A DNA stretch of 64,000 bases, from the NCBI RefSeq assembly GCF_018224885.1, contig NZ_JAGTXB010000015.1, positions 1 to 64,000 of the forward strand, in the 5' to 3' direction. The notes under the pieces were generated by a model. The model was given only the letters and a program-made list of their open reading frames with translations, was not told the DNA's origin and searched no databases. This DNA is from Chitinophaga hostae (GTDB lineage Bacteria; Bacteroidota; Bacteroidia; Chitinophagales; Chitinophagaceae). Positions 9,217 to 18,174 of this stretch are shown piece after piece. The first letter of the stretch is position 1, and the number at the start of each line of letters is the position of its first letter. Both the position numbers and the translations under genes were made by a program.

Positions 9217-10074
9217 ATGGAAAGAGAAGACATCCTCCAACTAGCCATATCCGGCGATATCAATGCCTTTCAAACATTGTTCGCCGAATTTCAAAACCAG
9301 TTGAAATCTTATCTGTACCGGCTGCTGACCAACAGAAACGATGTTGATGACCTGACTCATGATACTTTTATCAAAGCATTTACCAAAATATCGACCTTCC
9401 GGCGGCAGTCATCTTTAAAAACCTGGGTATTCAAAATAGCCACCAACCTCGCCTACGATCATCTGCGGAAATCAAAAAGATGGCAGGCAGATGCCCAGGA
9501 CCGGGCGGCCGACCTGGCCATTGCCTCGGAAGAAATAAGACAGGTTTTCTGGATGGTACACGATACCTCACCCGCAGGCGCCTACGAAATGCGGGAGCAT
9601 ATCGACTACTGTTTCACCTGCATCTCAAAAACCCTCCCCATCGAAAACCAGGTAGCACTGATCTTAAAAAACATCTACGATTTCCAGGTCAAAGAAATTG
9701 GTCTTATTCTCGAAAAAACACATGGGGTGATAAAGCACCTGTTGAACGATGCGCGGAACACCATGACGGATATTTTTGAGCACAGATGCGCATTGATCAA
9801 TCAAAATGGTGTTTGTCATCAATGCAGCCACATCAACGAAATATTCAATCCCAAACAGGATCAGCAGCAGGAACTGATGAAACTGGAGCTGGTCAAAGCT
9901 TCAAAAAAATATAACAGGGAACAGCTTTTTGAATTGCGGGAACAATTGGTGAAGGCCATCGATCCCCTGCATGCGGCAGGAACTGATTTCCACGAAGAAA
10001 TTATGAGATGTTTGAGAACTGCCATTGGTGAAAAAAGTGATTTTTTTGACGAAGAGGCAGATAAAGCGGGGTAA
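9217..10074 (+). CDS. Sigma-70 family RNA polymerase sigma factor with Cys-containing C-terminal extension
   Basis: A 285-residue sigma factor. Region 2 occupies about residues 10-90 (NDVDDLTHDTFIKAFTKIS, then LKTWVFKIATNLAYDHLRKS). Region 4 is at about 125-190 (KTLPIENQVALILKNIYDF, then VKEIGLILEKTHGVIKHLL). Beyond it, an extra about 90 residues start with EHRC-x8-C-x2-C at about 187-202, which looks like a small metal-binding motif, and end in a helical segment. No anti-sigma gene is adjacent. This differs from the three FecI-like factors of the window, which are shorter and have hydrophobic tails. Regulatory targets are unknown. The small genes that follow (SnoaL-like and GNAT) may be co-expressed. 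Confidence 0.87.
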   Translation: MEREDILQLAISGDINAFQTLFAEFQNQLKSYLYRLLTNRNDVDDLTHDTFIKAFTKISTFRRQSSLKTWVFKIATNLAYDHLRKSKRWQADAQDRAADLAIASEEIRQVFWMVHDTSPAGAYEMREHIDYCFTCISKTLPIENQVALILKNIYDFQVKEIGLILEKTHGVIKHLLNDARNTMTDIFEHRCALINQNGVCHQCSHINEIFNPKQDQQQELMKLELVKASKKYNREQLFELREQLVKAIDPLHAAGTDFHEEIMRCLRTAIGEKSDFFDEEADKAG

Positions 10075-10133
10075 TCCATTTATCGCCTTTAAAATTTTGT
10101 AACTTTATTTTTAACCTGTAAAAACCCATAGTT

Positions 10134-10493
10134 ATGACCGTAGAACAAATCGCAAACCGCCTGGCCGAATACTGCCGCCATGATGAATTCAGCAAAGCAC
10201 AGGAGGAATTATATGCTGATGATGCTGTTAGTATTGAACCCTTCGTCACACCTGGTTTTGAGAAAGAAACCAAAGGACGGGCGGCCTTAAAAGAGAAAGA
10301 TCAGAAGTTCAGTTCAATGGTGGAATCAAGGTATGGCACTACCGTTTCTGCGCCGGTAATCGCCGGCAATTCATTTTCTTTTGTACTGAATATGGATCTC
10401 AAAATGAAAGGCAGGGAACGCGAAACGATGGAGGAGATTTGCGTGTATACGGTGAAAGACGGTAAAATTATTGCCGAACAGTTCTTCATGTAA
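10134..10493 (+). CDS. SnoaL-like / NTF2-superfamily small protein
   Basis: A 119-residue protein with the cone-shaped SnoaL/NTF2 pattern: N-terminal helices (VEQIANRLAEYCRHDEFSKAQEELYADDAVSIEP), a GRAAL turn, and an ending of beta strands with EEICVYTVKDGKIIAEQFFM. The family includes isomerases, hydrolases and many proteins of unknown role; nothing here fixes a reaction. There is no signal peptide. It starts 59 bases after the sigma gene on the same strand. Confidence 0.75.
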   Translation: MTVEQIANRLAEYCRHDEFSKAQEELYADDAVSIEPFVTPGFEKETKGRAALKEKDQKFSSMVESRYGTTVSAPVIAGNSFSFVLNMDLKMKGRERETMEEICVYTVKDGKIIAEQFFM

Positions 10494-10528
10494 GCAGCAA
10501 CGAATGCCCGCAATAACAGCATTCAAAT

Positions 10529-11050
10529 ATGCAAATAATGACAACCTCTTTTAAGATCAGAAGAGCAGCTGCTACCGATGTGCCGGCGCTGGCAGCACTG
10601 CATGTGACTACCTTCAACGAAACACATGGAGCTAAAAACGCGCCAACGGTTGAAACCCGCCAATGGCAGTGGCATAAAGCTTTTCAAGAAACGGATAACA
10701 GCTGGTTTTGTCTTGTAGTTGAAAATAACGGGAGCCTGATTGGGTTTGCTAAAGGAGCTCCCTACCATCATAGCGATCACGCAGCATATGCAGGAGAATT
10801 AAATAAAATATACCTTCTTCAGCAATATCAAAAAATAGGATTAGGGCGACAATTAGTTTGTAGCGTCGCCAATGAGTTTATACAACGGAACATTACCTCC
10901 ATGCTGCTTTTTGGTGATGCCAGGAGTCCGTCGAACGGTTTTTATGAAAGAATGAATGCGGAAAAATTGTTTGCAAAAAACGGCGATTTTCACGGCGGGT
11001 ATGGATGGAGAGACCTGAAGGAACTAGCTGATACCTGTAAGGAAAAATAA
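10529..11050 (+). CDS. GNAT family N-acetyltransferase
   Basis: A 173-residue GNAT protein. Acetyl-CoA-binding motif A is visible as LNKIYLLQQYQKIGLGRQLV (about residues 91-110; Q/RxxGxG type), preceded by the core strand GSLIGFAKG. The N-terminus FKIRRAAATDVPALAALHV is typical of the family. An ATG at 10538 is an alternative start. It should transfer an acetyl group to an amine on an unidentified acceptor. It lies 35 bases after the SnoaL-like gene. Confidence 0.85.
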   Translation: MQIMTTSFKIRRAAATDVPALAALHVTTFNETHGAKNAPTVETRQWQWHKAFQETDNSWFCLVVENNGSLIGFAKGAPYHHSDHAAYAGELNKIYLLQQYQKIGLGRQLVCSVANEFIQRNITSMLLFGDARSPSNGFYERMNAEKLFAKNGDFHGGYGWRDLKELADTCKEK

Positions 11051-11617
11051 AATGCGCCTTAGCTGTCGCGAACAAGGTTCAAACCGGCTTCCCCGGTCTC
11101 GCTGGTCATCATGCCCTGGTCAATTGTTATCGGTTGGTTAATCTCCCAAAAAACAGGCAAAATGATTTTTTCAGATCAAAAACGTGTGCTATCTTCACAT
11201 ATATATAAATACACCTAATTTAATAAGATCTTGCGTTTATACGCAATTGTTGTACAGCATCACCGAATATATTAACCATCCCCATGTGAATCTCTCTTAG
11301 TGGTTGTAGTGTTCAAACCACCAGTTCTGTTTAATATATTAACCATCCCCTTGTGAAGCACTTTTAACAGTGAGTTGTGTACCTATTAACCGGTAATATG
11401 TTGATGCCATAGCGTTGACTATGGGCACATTGAACCCCTGGGATATGCAACCACCCCTATCTTAACCGCTTCTTATGACACAACATTTCAGCACGGTTGC
11501 ATGATCAAAAAAATGGTGATCTTATGAGTCATTGTCATTTGGCAAAAGGGCTCATTCTTCTTATGGCAGGCACTCTCCCGCATTTTCAACATTCTATCAA
11601 CTGTCAAAACCAAAGTT
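11051..11617. other. 567-base non-coding region with direct repeat and small palindromes
   Basis: No convincing gene is seen. The stretch holds a 25-base direct repeat (11266-11290 and 11333-11357, one mismatch), a 6-base stem TTGCGT/ACGCAA at 11231-11246, a stem GTGGTT/AACCAC at 11300-11321 between the repeat copies, and CCATAG/CTATGG at 11407-11424. It precedes the fibre-like operon and may be its control region. Confidence 0.6.
11266..11357 (+). repeat. Pair of 25-base direct repeats upstream of the fibre-like operon
   Basis: The two copies begin AATATATTAACCATCCCC and end TGTGAA, at 11266-11290 and 11333-11357, with one A/T difference. They are 67 bases apart, start to start. Only two copies are present, so this is not a CRISPR array. 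A pair of regulator-binding sites is a plausible reading. Confidence 0.75.
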
Positions 11618-13177
11618 ATGAAGTGTAGAATTTTAATGATGATTTTGTTCGTCCTAAGCTCCACAACAGCATTCGCCCAGTTAAAAGTAGGTTCCAATCC
11701 CAGCCAGATCAACAAATCCTCTATCCTGGAACTGGAAAGCACCCGTCAGGGTTTGCTGCTGCCGAGGATACCAGGCGCTAACCTTACCGCCGCTCCCTTA
11801 AATACCGCTCCGGATGGGATGATTATTTATGTTACAGACTCCTCCAGTCTCTTTATCCGGAAGAATGGTCTATGGCAGAAAATGTCGGTCGACAGTGTTG
11901 CCAACAACGGCAGCTGGAGTACATTAGGCAATGCAGGTCTTGATTCCACTAAAAATTTCCTTGGAACTACTGACCAGCAGGCACTGATATTTAAAACAAA
12001 TAATGCCGAAAGATTGCGCGTTACAGCCGGTGGAAATATTAAAATGGCCGCAGGCACAATTCCCGATGGTACCACCCAGTTACAGGTACTGGTGATAGAT
12101 CCTGTTACCGGCGAGGTATTACAACGTACCATGGCACCATCAGCATTCAACAATGCCATCGTATCTTTAAATGGACTACGGGACACCGTACAAACATTTG
12201 CAGTAGACAGCGCTGCAGGAGTGGATTTCACCATCAATTCCACCGCGGGTGTACATAAATTTAATATCCCCACCCAGAGTGGCAACGGAACTACCTCACG
12301 CGGATTGCTCTCTTACAATGACTGGCTGCGATTCGATTCATCCGCACGATTCCAGATACTGCATACCTTGTTTTCCACCACACCTGACGTAAACGGAATA
12401 AGTGTCAACAACGGTACACTTACCCTGCATGCCGCCGATGCCACTAATCCCGGTGGTGTTTCAGTTGGTGACCAGACATTTGGCGGTAATAAAACTTTTC
12501 AGAACAATGTGCACGTAGTACAGAATGCCACCATTGACGGGAATGTAGTATTAACCAACGTGGCCAATGCTGCGCCTACAGACAGTAATAATGTGCTGCT
12601 GCGGCGAACAGATGGTACATTGGTAAAAAGGTTGCTGAATGACAATGCATTCAAAACGCTGGTTACCGGTAAAAGCCCGGGTACCGTGAATGACATCAAC
12701 ATCGACAGCAGTTCTGCCACACAAACTGTCATTAACATCCCTGATGCTTCCACTACCGTAAGGGGCGTAGTGAACCTGCTCAGCGGTCAAACCTTTGCCG
12801 GCTACAAAAGCTTTCGTGATTCACTGGCAGTGGGTGTTGCCGAAGGTACCAAAGGCAATTCCAGCTTCCAGGTAAACGGTTCAATAGCTACCAATCTTAC
12901 AAAAGTAACCAGCAACTATGCTGTCACTGCAAGTGATAACACAATACTGGCGGATGCTACAGGCGGCGCACTCACCATTACCCTGCCTGCTCCAGGCACT
13001 ATTGCAGGCCGTATTTATACGATCAAAAAAACCGGCAGCGGAGGAATTGATAAAGAAGTTACTATCAGCACTACCGGCGGTACTATAGATGGTTCAGCTA
13101 ACTATATTATTTATAACGACTGGACCTTTGTAACACTGCAAACAGATGGCACGGACTGGTATGTGATAAAGAAGTAG
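11618..13177 (+). CDS. Secreted tail-fibre-like repeat protein
   Basis: A 519-residue protein with a signal peptide (cleavage near AFAQ, residue 20). Residues 21-95 form a module (LKVGSNPSQINKSSILELES to RKNGLWQKM) that is shared with the next gene product. The middle is low-complexity, Asn/Thr/Val-rich and probably beta-helical or fibrous, with several NGxLxxR-like turns. The last about 80 residues (TILADATGGALTITLPAPG to TDGTDWYVIKK) match the pattern of phage-tail-fibre-like C-terminal domains seen in Bacteroidota proteins. There is no sorting domain of its own. It is first of three co-directional genes and probably a surface or fibre component; the function is inferred only from architecture. 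Confidence 0.75.
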   Translation: MKCRILMMILFVLSSTTAFAQLKVGSNPSQINKSSILELESTRQGLLLPRIPGANLTAAPLNTAPDGMIIYVTDSSSLFIRKNGLWQKMSVDSVANNGSWSTLGNAGLDSTKNFLGTTDQQALIFKTNNAERLRVTAGGNIKMAAGTIPDGTTQLQVLVIDPVTGEVLQRTMAPSAFNNAIVSLNGLRDTVQTFAVDSAAGVDFTINSTAGVHKFNIPTQSGNGTTSRGLLSYNDWLRFDSSARFQILHTLFSTTPDVNGISVNNGTLTLHAADATNPGGVSVGDQTFGGNKTFQNNVHVVQNATIDGNVVLTNVANAAPTDSNNVLLRRTDGTLVKRLLNDNAFKTLVTGKSPGTVNDINIDSSSATQTVINIPDASTTVRGVVNLLSGQTFAGYKSFRDSLAVGVAEGTKGNSSFQVNGSIATNLTKVTSNYAVTASDNTILADATGGALTITLPAPGTIAGRIYTIKKTGSGGIDKEVTISTTGGTIDGSANYIIYNDWTFVTLQTDGTDWYVIKK

Positions 13178-13219
13178 CGGTTATCTCCGACTTCTCTCTT
13201 CATCATTCAATGAGCTGCT

Positions 13220-14671
13220 ATGAAAAGCATATTTCATCGGTTCCTTCCAGCGGCATTAACGCTGTTACTACCCCTCGTGTCAGTAGCGCAACAGTTGAAG
13301 CTGGGCAGTAACCCTGCTGCCATCAATAAGTCGGCAGTGCTGGAATTGGAAAGTAGCAAACAGGGATTACTACTGACCAGGATCACAGATACCACTGTTG
13401 CTCCGTTAACCACTGCGCAGGATGGTACTATCCTCTTTTACAAAGGGGATAATAGTCTCAGAGTGCGCAGTGGCGGGATCTGGAGAAAAGCACTATTTTC
13501 AATAGATACCACCGATATTGCCAGTTTTAGCGTGAAAGTGAGGAGCCTGTTCTCCGGAACAGCTCCTATCACTTACAGCAATGGCGTGATAGGCATCAGC
13601 CAGGCATCCGGCACCACAAACGGATATTTAAGCAGCACAGACTGGACAACATTCAACAACAAGTTATCAACAATAGATACCACCAATATTCCAAATTTCT
13701 ACGTAAAAGTACGTTCGTTGCTAAACGCAGGCAGCGGCGTCACCTACAATGCTGTAACAGGCACCATTTCAGTATCCGGTTCCGTTGCCGGTGGCAGCTG
13801 GCTGCTGGGTGGTAATACCGTTGCGGCTATGCAAACCCTGGGTACTATCAACAGCTTCGATCTGCCGTTCATTACCGCCAACACCGAAAGAATGCGTATC
13901 TCCAGTACCGGCAGCGTTGGTATTGGGTCCAGTACTTTTAGTGCCACCGACCCCGAACAATTACTGGTAGACGCCACCACCTCTACCACCGCCAACGTGA
14001 TACGCGCACTGGGTCTTGTGAACAACAGTCTCCAGATCAGTGCCAAGAACAGCCACGGTGGCCCGGGAGCGAGAACAGATTTCATAGCCTATTCCAACAA
14101 CGGTAACAGCTCCAATAACTTTATAGACATGGGCATCAACTCTGCCGGCAATAACAACAGCACCATCATAGGTGGTACCGACGCGGCATACCTCTATGCC
14201 ACCGGCAGGGATATGATGATCGGCAACGGATCATCCGGCAGAAACCTGATATTCTTTAACGGTGGAACAGCCACCACCAATGAAGCGATGCGGATAGATG
14301 CCACAGGAGATGTTGGCATCGCTAACACACTCCCCGCGGCAAAGCTGGATGTAGGCGGTAATTTCAAACTGGGCGCCAGCGGTACCGTAGTAAGTGCCAT
14401 GATCAAATCAAATTTTGCACTTTCGGATGCAACCACCAACATCACCAACCTGGTGAGTTTAACAAAGACAGCGACCGTTACCGGGGCCAATCTGAATGCT
14501 TCTGTGATCGTGAATCCCCGGACGGCGCTGCCACAGGGACTGGCCATCGCTTATGCCTTTATCAGCGCAGCCAATACCATTACCATCAATTTTATCAATA
14601 CCGGCGCCGGCGCCGGCGGTAACCAAAAGCTGGGCACCGTAACGTTCGACGTAACCGTTATCAATCCCTGA
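13220..14671 (+). CDS. Secreted tail-fibre-like protein, paralogous N-terminus to its neighbour
   Basis: A 483-residue protein with a signal peptide (cleavage near SVAQ, residue 24). Residues 25-95 repeat the module of the preceding protein (LKLGSNPAAINKSAVLELES to SGGIWRKA). The middle contains two near copies of an IDTT-(D/N)I-x-F-x-VKVRSL unit (about residues 95-165), then TERMRISSTGSVGIGS and AMRIDATGDVGIANTLPAAKLDVGG, the classic spike/fibre beta-repeat found in phage tail spikes and Bacteroidota surface proteins. It starts 42 bases after the first fibre gene and overlaps the third by one base. No sorting domain is visible. Confidence 0.78.
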   Translation: MKSIFHRFLPAALTLLLPLVSVAQQLKLGSNPAAINKSAVLELESSKQGLLLTRITDTTVAPLTTAQDGTILFYKGDNSLRVRSGGIWRKALFSIDTTDIASFSVKVRSLFSGTAPITYSNGVIGISQASGTTNGYLSSTDWTTFNNKLSTIDTTNIPNFYVKVRSLLNAGSGVTYNAVTGTISVSGSVAGGSWLLGGNTVAAMQTLGTINSFDLPFITANTERMRISSTGSVGIGSSTFSATDPEQLLVDATTSTTANVIRALGLVNNSLQISAKNSHGGPGARTDFIAYSNNGNSSNNFIDMGINSAGNNNSTIIGGTDAAYLYATGRDMMIGNGSSGRNLIFFNGGTATTNEAMRIDATGDVGIANTLPAAKLDVGGNFKLGASGTVVSAMIKSNFALSDATTNITNLVSLTKTATVTGANLNASVIVNPRTALPQGLAIAYAFISAANTITINFINTGAGAGGNQKLGTVTFDVTVINP

Positions 14672-16275
14672 TGCGAATTTTTATATTCCATATGGCTGCA
14701 TGGCTTCTGCTGGGAAGCAATATGTGCTTTGCGCAAACAGGGGTTTATATTCCGGCGGGAGGCAATATCAGCGTACATGCACATGATACCCTCGCGATTT
14801 TCAGCGATGTGAAAAATGATGGCCGGTTCGGATCGCTGAAAGGAAGCGTCATAAATTTCTACGGTAACAAATGGGAAAACAGCAATGATGCCGCCTTACC
14901 GGATGAAAACGATTATAACAACAGCTCCCTGCAATACATGGGGGGCAACTTCCGCTTTCTGCAGGTAAAAGGAATTAATACGGGAGCACAGCATATATAC
15001 GGAGGCTACAGCGCCAGCGCGAAAGCTGGCGCCAGCTTCCCCAACCTCAGCGTAGGCAACAGCAACGGCGTTTATCTTGACGACTTAACCGACCTGAAAA
15101 TACGTCACCTGCTGAATTTTGAAACAGGCCACGTATTACTGAACGGATGGAACCTGGTAGTTGGTGATGGCTATCCCGGCGATATCACCGGCTACTCCGA
15201 TAAAGCATTCGTAGTAACCGGCACGCAACCCGGCGGCGGCTTCCTTTACCGCGAACAGATCGGTGGACCCAACAACATCGTTACGCTTCCCATAGGCACC
15301 ACCGCCAACAGCTACTCACCCATGGCGGTAAGGAATACCAACAGCAACCCGGTAGATTTACACGCCAGGGTATTCGACAGCGTTTATCAGCACGGGATAT
15401 CGGGCAGCACCAATGCAACAGACTATGTACTAAAAACCTGGAATATAGGGCTGGATGCCGGCTCCTGGGATGATCTCAGTGTAAAGCTACAACATACCGA
15501 TCAGGATGAAGGTACCGCCTTCACTCCCTACAGGGATAGCAGCTATGTAACCCGGTATGTTGAGGGCGTTGGATGGGATACCCTTCCACCCTCCGGCCTG
15601 GTAAATCCGGGTACACTTACCAGTGGAGCGCCGCTGCGCAACTCCTATATAAACCGCCGCGACTTTCATGACGGAACACCCCGTAATACTTACCTGTCGA
15701 TAGCTACCTACAACCAGCAAGGATCTGATGTGGCGCTCTTTTTTGAAGCGCACCGCGAAACAATACGATGGGTAGGCACCCACTGGCGTACCACCAGGGA
15801 AGTAAACCTCGACCACTATGAGCTGCAACGCCGCCGCGAAGTGGAAGACAGCTTTTACACCGTAGCCCGGATCGCCCCTCATAGCCTGAATGGCACCAGT
15901 AACGGTCCATTGGACTATAACTACCGGGACGATGACATGTACGACAACTGGACATACTACCGTCTTAAAATATTCGGCCGCGATGGCAAGATCTTCTACA
16001 GCGCCATACGCCCTGTTCCGTGGGTCATCCTGATCACCATATCTCCTAACCCCAACGATGGCAATTTCAGGGTCACCACGTTCGGCATACACCATAAACT
16101 GCGCATGGTTATTCACGACGTAGCCGGCAGAGAACGGGATAGCCGTATGATTACCGGCAATAATACCATTGTGTCTAAAACTGATCTGCCTGCAGGACTT
16201 TACATCGTTACCTTCTACGACACCGAAGACGATAATAAGGTGGCCGCCACCATCAAAATGGTAGTGGTGCATTGA
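14671..16275 (+). CDS. T9SS-sorted secreted protein of the fibre-like operon
   Basis: A 534-residue protein with a signal peptide (cleavage near CFAQ, residue 24). Its ATG overlaps the stop of the previous gene (TGATG), a sign of translational coupling. The body is beta-rich without a recognised catalytic domain. Residues about 360-455 resemble a domain placed before type A sorting signals (VNLDHYELQRRREVEDSFYTVARI). The last about 75 residues (ISPNPNDGNFRV to GLYIVTFYDTEDDNKVAATIKMVVVH) form a Por-type C-terminal sorting domain, which directs export across the outer membrane and cell-surface attachment. It could anchor or display the two preceding fibre-like proteins. Confidence 0.82.
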   Translation: MRIFIFHMAAWLLLGSNMCFAQTGVYIPAGGNISVHAHDTLAIFSDVKNDGRFGSLKGSVINFYGNKWENSNDAALPDENDYNNSSLQYMGGNFRFLQVKGINTGAQHIYGGYSASAKAGASFPNLSVGNSNGVYLDDLTDLKIRHLLNFETGHVLLNGWNLVVGDGYPGDITGYSDKAFVVTGTQPGGGFLYREQIGGPNNIVTLPIGTTANSYSPMAVRNTNSNPVDLHARVFDSVYQHGISGSTNATDYVLKTWNIGLDAGSWDDLSVKLQHTDQDEGTAFTPYRDSSYVTRYVEGVGWDTLPPSGLVNPGTLTSGAPLRNSYINRRDFHDGTPRNTYLSIATYNQQGSDVALFFEAHRETIRWVGTHWRTTREVNLDHYELQRRREVEDSFYTVARIAPHSLNGTSNGPLDYNYRDDDMYDNWTYYRLKIFGRDGKIFYSAIRPVPWVILITISPNPNDGNFRVTTFGIHHKLRMVIHDVAGRERDSRMITGNNTIVSKTDLPAGLYIVTFYDTEDDNKVAATIKMVVVH

Positions 16276-16338
16276 TAGGACATGCCCGCTGCGTAATCAC
16301 ACATAAAATTCTTAATATGCGGGACAAATCCTGTTGAA

Positions 16339-16944
16339 ATGAAATTGAATGAACAAATCATGAGGGCCCGAAAAGCAAAAGGGTTTACCCAGGAGGAACT
16401 CGCTGATCTGGCCAAAGTAACGGTGCGCACCATTCAGCGGATTGAATATGGTGAAAGCGTTCCGAGAAGCTATACCTTGAAAGCAATCGCCCGGGCCCTG
16501 GAACTGCAATATGAAATATTATCTGTCGTTGAAGCAACCCGGCCCACTGTCGATGTAGAACAGCCGTCAGAAGAAATGGCCCATTTTCTGCAAATTATCA
16601 ATTTATCCTGCTTTTCTTATCTCGTAGTGCCCTGGGTACATTTCCTGGTTCCCCTCTTTTTGTTAAAGCGTCAAAAAAATATAACCGGCAATGCGCTTGC
16701 CTCCGGCAGAAAAATAATAAGACAACAGATATATTGGACGGCCATCTTACAATTACTCCTGCTCCTTACATTTGCTTATAACTTTATCCAGGTAACCATA
16801 ACAGGCAACGCACATTATATCGCACACTATTTGGGGCCTTTTATATTCATGTATGTGCTGAACGCCGGGCTGATCCTGTACAACAACAGGCTTATTCAAG
16901 CGCAGTCCAAATCGACTGATTATCAATCTTTGTCGTACAAATGA
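16339..16944 (+). CDS. XRE-type helix-turn-helix regulator with C-terminal membrane segments
   Basis: A 201-residue protein. Residues 5-60 are an XRE/Cro helix-turn-helix (KAKGFTQEELADLAKVTVRTIQRIEYGE). Residues about 85-185 hold three or four hydrophobic segments (CFSYLVVPWVHFLVPLFLL; WTAILQLLLLLTFAYNFI; IAHYLGPFIFMYVLNAGLILY), resembling the DUF4870-like membrane part of similar Bacteroidota regulators. It should be a DNA-binding protein tethered to the cytoplasmic membrane. It follows the fibre operon by 63 bases on the same strand, but a link in function is not shown. Confidence 0.83.
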   Translation: MKLNEQIMRARKAKGFTQEELADLAKVTVRTIQRIEYGESVPRSYTLKAIARALELQYEILSVVEATRPTVDVEQPSEEMAHFLQIINLSCFSYLVVPWVHFLVPLFLLKRQKNITGNALASGRKIIRQQIYWTAILQLLLLLTFAYNFIQVTITGNAHYIAHYLGPFIFMYVLNAGLILYNNRLIQAQSKSTDYQSLSYK

Positions 16945-16957
16945 CGTGAGAATGGCG

Positions 16958-16988
16958 TTTCCGGGGCGCATGTACAGGTGTACTTTTG
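16958..16988 (+). promoter_or_regulatory. Bacteroidota-type promoter for the retropepsin-like gene
   Basis: TTTC at 16958-16961 and TACTTTTG at 16981-16988 are 19 bases apart and fit the TTTG / TAnnTTTG consensus of the primary sigma factor of Bacteroidota (one mismatch in the -33 box). The -7 box ends 21 bases before the ATG at 17010. Confidence 0.55.
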
Positions 16989-17009
16989 TTGCATCTAAAA
17001 AAAAACCAG

Positions 17010-17966
17010 ATGCGCCCATTATTCATGTTAAAGAGAGCAGCTATACTGATCATCTCCATCTTCCATGTTGGCTATTCCTGTCAGGCCCAGGATACACCGG
17101 TTAATCAATTAGTACTTCCGGAAGAGAAAGACCATAAGATCCCATTTATCTGGATAACATCGAAAGATAGCCAGTACAGCGCCATGCTCATACCCGTGAA
17201 GCTAAGCGGCTGCCCCCGGGTATTTTATATGCAATTCGATACCGGCTCCCCTTATTCTTTGTTGTACAGGAATAAGCTGAAAGCTATTGGCAACCAATAC
17301 GGGGAGTCTGTCAGGGTTTCAGATACCACCGAAAAGTTACTGCAGTTCCCGTTCCATGTCGGAAACATGCCAATACTGGCGAAAGAAATTACAGTACAAC
17401 AATTCGACAGCACCAGCATCAACCGGAACAAAAATGCCATTGAAATCATCGGTACACTGGGAACGGATCTCATCGATAATAAGATTGCCTGTATTAACTA
17501 TCCCAAAAAGTATATTTTAATTACTAACAGCTACAATATAGAGAAGACCGGTGCAGCGTGGTCTGTTTTTATATATGAAAAACGCAGGATACTTCTTCCC
17601 TTTTCCATCCGGGAGGAACAAAGACTGGCCTATTTCGATACCGGTTCAAGCGCTTTTGAATTATTAACCGACAAAACAACAGCGATGCGGCTATCATCCC
17701 CCAATGCCACCCCAACGAACCGGGAAGTTGAATCCTGGGGAAAATCCCTTAAAGTCGTCAGCATCCCAACCGCTGATAGTATTGAAATAGCATTTCAGAA
17801 ACTTCCCTTGTATAACATCACGTACATGGAAGGAATCAGTGATGCACAGGTAAACGCCATGAAAAAAACAGGCATTGGCGGAATGGCCGGCAACGGGATT
17901 TTTTTGAAGCGTATATTGGTGCTTGATACGCGAAACAAAAAATTTTGTGTCCAGCCATTCCGCTAA
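17010..17966 (+). CDS. Two-lobed retropepsin-like aspartyl protease-family protein
   Basis: A 318-residue exported protein. The N-terminal signal (MLKRAAILIISIFHVGYSC) has a weak lipobox ending at Cys24. Two aspartyl-protease motifs are visible: MQFDTGS (Asp77) with a downstream GTLGTDLID flap-like element (148-156), and AYFDTGSSAFELL (Asp210) with GNGIFL near the end. One chain therefore carries both catalytic Asp residues that retropepsins obtain by dimerisation. The chosen ATG lies 21 bases after a good promoter box; a TTG at 16986 would overlap the promoter. Substrate unknown. Confidence 0.75.
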   Translation: MRPLFMLKRAAILIISIFHVGYSCQAQDTPVNQLVLPEEKDHKIPFIWITSKDSQYSAMLIPVKLSGCPRVFYMQFDTGSPYSLLYRNKLKAIGNQYGESVRVSDTTEKLLQFPFHVGNMPILAKEITVQQFDSTSINRNKNAIEIIGTLGTDLIDNKIACINYPKKYILITNSYNIEKTGAAWSVFIYEKRRILLPFSIREEQRLAYFDTGSSAFELLTDKTTAMRLSSPNATPTNREVESWGKSLKVVSIPTADSIEIAFQKLPLYNITYMEGISDAQVNAMKKTGIGGMAGNGIFLKRILVLDTRNKKFCVQPFR

Positions 17967-18174
17967 AACGCGTACTCCGGGCGCTACGGTTTCGGAAGCC
18001 ACTACCGCCCGGTTGGCAATGAGCGCTCCTAATTGGTGTTGTTTTGTTTCTTCACCGGTTATATTATTTCGGTAATTATGATTGCCCGCCTTTATTACCA
18101 ATGGAGAAAAAAGATAAAATAAGATATAATTCTAAATTTGGCCTTCAATGCTTTCACCCTGACCGGCCGGGTAG

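Noticed and set aside
11266..11357. Possible CRISPR array
   Set aside because: Only two repeat copies with a single 42-base interval, and no cas genes in the window.
15487..16272. 261-codon open frame opposite the T9SS-sorted protein
   Set aside because: It mirrors the coding strand of a gene with a recognised sorting domain and shows no family features.
16986..17009. TTG start for the retropepsin-like protein
   Set aside because: It would lie inside the candidate -7 promoter box; the ATG at 17010 gives a proper signal sequence.
17694..18101. 135-codon minus-strand frame between the retropepsin-like gene and the fucosidase
   Set aside because: Mostly overlaps the retropepsin coding sequence on the other strand; the non-overlapping part shows no recognised motif.
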